A DNA stretch of 64,000 bases from Saprospirales bacterium (GTDB lineage Bacteria; Bacteroidota; Bacteroidia; Chitinophagales; JADIYW01): assembly GCA_016711605.1 (NCBI GenBank), contig JADJSS010000047.1, positions 51,887-115,886 on the forward strand, in the 5' to 3' direction. The position numbers were made by a program, and so were the translations under genes. Numbering within the stretch: position 1 is the first letter of the stretch; every line of letters starts with the position of its first letter. This document shows, one piece after another, positions 62,636 to 64,000 of this stretch. The notes under the pieces were generated by a model. The model saw only the letters and a program-made list of their open reading frames with translations. It ran no database searches and was not told the DNA's origin.

Positions 62636-63038
62636 TTAATGTTCTTATTTGGTAATTAATTCAAAAATAAGATATTAGATTTAATATTCAAATTAGATAA
62701 ATTAATTCATTTTTTTTATTTATTCTTTTTCTTTCAAAGTATTTATTTTGTTTCCCATTTACAATATGCAATTTCTAATTAAGGAATAAGTATTATTTTA
62801 TGAAGTCAGAAAGGCAATATTAAGCTGGAATGTTTTTTCATAAAGATTAATTATTTTCAATAATCAAAATTTGCGTTTAATTTTCACATAGCATTACTTA
62901 TATAAACAAGTAATTCCTTCTGTTTATAATTTCTTCTAATTTATTAATGTTTACAAGCAACATTCTATTATTTTTAGTAAAAAATTAAACAATTTAATTT
63001 TCTCTCGATGCATCTTTGTGCGAAATAAAAATAAAAGT
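62636..63038. other. Very AT-rich region with no visible gene, upstream of guaC
   Basis: Roughly 400 bases between the DUF3592-like gene and the intact guaC start contain no open frame I would trust, no strong hairpin and no clear promoter pair. The segment is more AT-rich than its surroundings and lies inside the interval bounded by the two guaC start copies. Confidence 0.4.
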
Positions 63039-64000
63039 ATGAGAATTGAAAACGATATAAAATTAGATTACAAAGACGTATTGTTTCGTCCAAAACGTTC
63101 TACTTACATTCGCGTGAAGAAGTTGATGTAAGCAGAAAATTTACGTTCAAAAATGCACAACAAGATTGGCAAGGTATTCCAATTATAGCGTCGAATATGG
63201 ATACTGTTGGCACCATTGAAATGGCTAAAGCATTGGCTCAACACAAAATTATTACCTGCTTACATAAATTTTATACTGCTGAAGAATTGCAACCGTTGTT
63301 TACGGATGATATTGCTGATTTTGTTGCTGTAAGTAGTGGTATTAAAAATGATGATGTAGAATTTTTATCTAAGCTCACTGCACAAATTCCACAAATTAAA
63401 TTTATTTGCTTAGATGTTGCCAATGGCTACACACAACGTTTCGCATCGGTTGTGGCACGCACTCGTGATAAATATCCTGATAAAATTATTATTGCTGGAA
63501 ATGTGGTAACAGGTGAAATGGTAGAAGAATTAATTTTGCGTGGTGCTGATATTGTGAAAGTTGGAATCGGTTCAGGTTCAGTTTGCACCACACGCATACA
63601 AACTGGTGTTGGCTATCCGCAATTGTCTGCAGTTATTGAATGCAGTGATGCAGCACATGGTGTTGGCGGACAAATCATTGCTGATGGTGGTTGTGTGGTT
63701 GCTGGTGATGTAGCAAAAGCTTTTGGTGGTGGCGCAGATTTTGCCATGCTTGGTGGTATGTTGGCTGGACACGAACAATGCGATGGTGAACTAAAAGAAT
63801 TGACGGACAACTCTATAAAGTATTTTATGGAATGAGTTCTGAAACGGCTATGCATAAATATTATGGTGAAGTAGCTGGTTATCGTTCATCAGAAGGAAAA
63901 ACGGGTCTGTAAAATATCGTGGTGATGTACATCATACGATTAAAAGTATTTTAGGTGGTATTCGTTCTACGTGTACTTATATTGGCGCAAAATCGTTGAA
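63039..64000 (+). CDS. guaC: GMP reductase, frameshifted and cut by the window end
   Basis: GuaC reduces GMP to IMP with NADPH. The open core (63197-63835) has SNMDTVGT, HKFYTAEELQPLF, the NAD(P) segment, and the cysteine motif KVGIGSGSVCTTR with GADFAMLGGMLAGHE. The start (63039) is out of frame with the core because one T is missing at 63104-63105; the duplicate copy at 62051 shows the correct T3. Two further one-base losses near 63826 and 63903-63905 separate the core from the FYGMSSETAMHKYYG, KYRGDVHH and GGIRSTCTYIGAKSL ends. It runs beyond 64000. Confidence 0.85.

Noticed and set aside
62140..63038. Insertion sequence between the two guaC starts
   Set aside because: There is no transposase or terminal inverted repeat, and an 89-bp direct repeat is too long for a transposon target duplication.

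Overview
The window looks like a chromosome segment of a free-living member of the Bacteroidota, probably near Chitinophagales or Saprospirales; the order is an inference. The DNA is clearly AT-rich. Starts lack Shine-Dalgarno sequences, and several genes have Bacteroidota-type promoters (TTG or TTTG, about 19-20 bases, TAnnTTTG). The gene content also fits: a TonB-type receptor with a carboxypeptidase-like N-domain, GIN-domain adhesin-like proteins, type III glutamine synthetase, three-subunit SdhCAB, a Wzi-like barrel, and many lipoproteins with short lipoboxes.

Layout. 1-7.0 kb, minus strand: a phosphohexomutase, a TonB-type receptor, then an ECF sigma / anti-sigma / repeat protein / GIN protein operon. 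7.0-10.4 kb: an internally deleted pcm and two paralogous lysine-rich secreted proteins. 10.5-14 kb: glnS and gltX. 14-22 kb: a polysaccharide deacetylase, TatD, two lipoproteins, a thioesterase-like protein, a Wzi-like protein, dprA and an unknown conserved-looking protein. 22-34.4 kb: pdxA-pepA, rsmA and a 2-hydroxyacid dehydrogenase, a broken GT-C glycosyltransferase, greA, a HIT protein, an LD-carboxypeptidase, a damaged metG, tRNA-Arg(CCT) and a large membrane protein. 34.5-42.4 kb: acyl-CoA-binding protein, sdhCAB, a fatty-acid hydroxylase-like protein, an aldo/keto reductase and a DASS dicarboxylate transporter. 42.8-52.7 kb: a MauE/thioredoxin fusion with two tiny Cys-rich lipoproteins, a eukaryote-like sulfotransferase, DUF4112, DoxX, UbiD, and two hydrolase-fold proteins that have lost catalytic residues. 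52.7-64 kb: GlnN-type glutamine synthetase, purL, an esterase, a DUF6132 protein, a DbpA-like helicase and guaC, whose first 89 bases occur twice about 1 kb apart.

At least twelve genes are interrupted by one-base shifts, most of them one-base losses in or beside short homopolymers. In nearly every case the protein reads on perfectly in the next frame, so consensus error is the first explanation. Three lesions do not fit that pattern: the in-frame deletion in pcm, the densely eroded anticodon-binding domain of metG, and the duplicated start of guaC.

The other distinctive theme is short dispersed repeats and palindromes. They fill intergenic gaps and have also entered three genes in frame (polysaccharide deacetylase, tatD, metG), adding related peptides to unrelated proteins. 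I see no phage, transposase, CRISPR array or rRNA.
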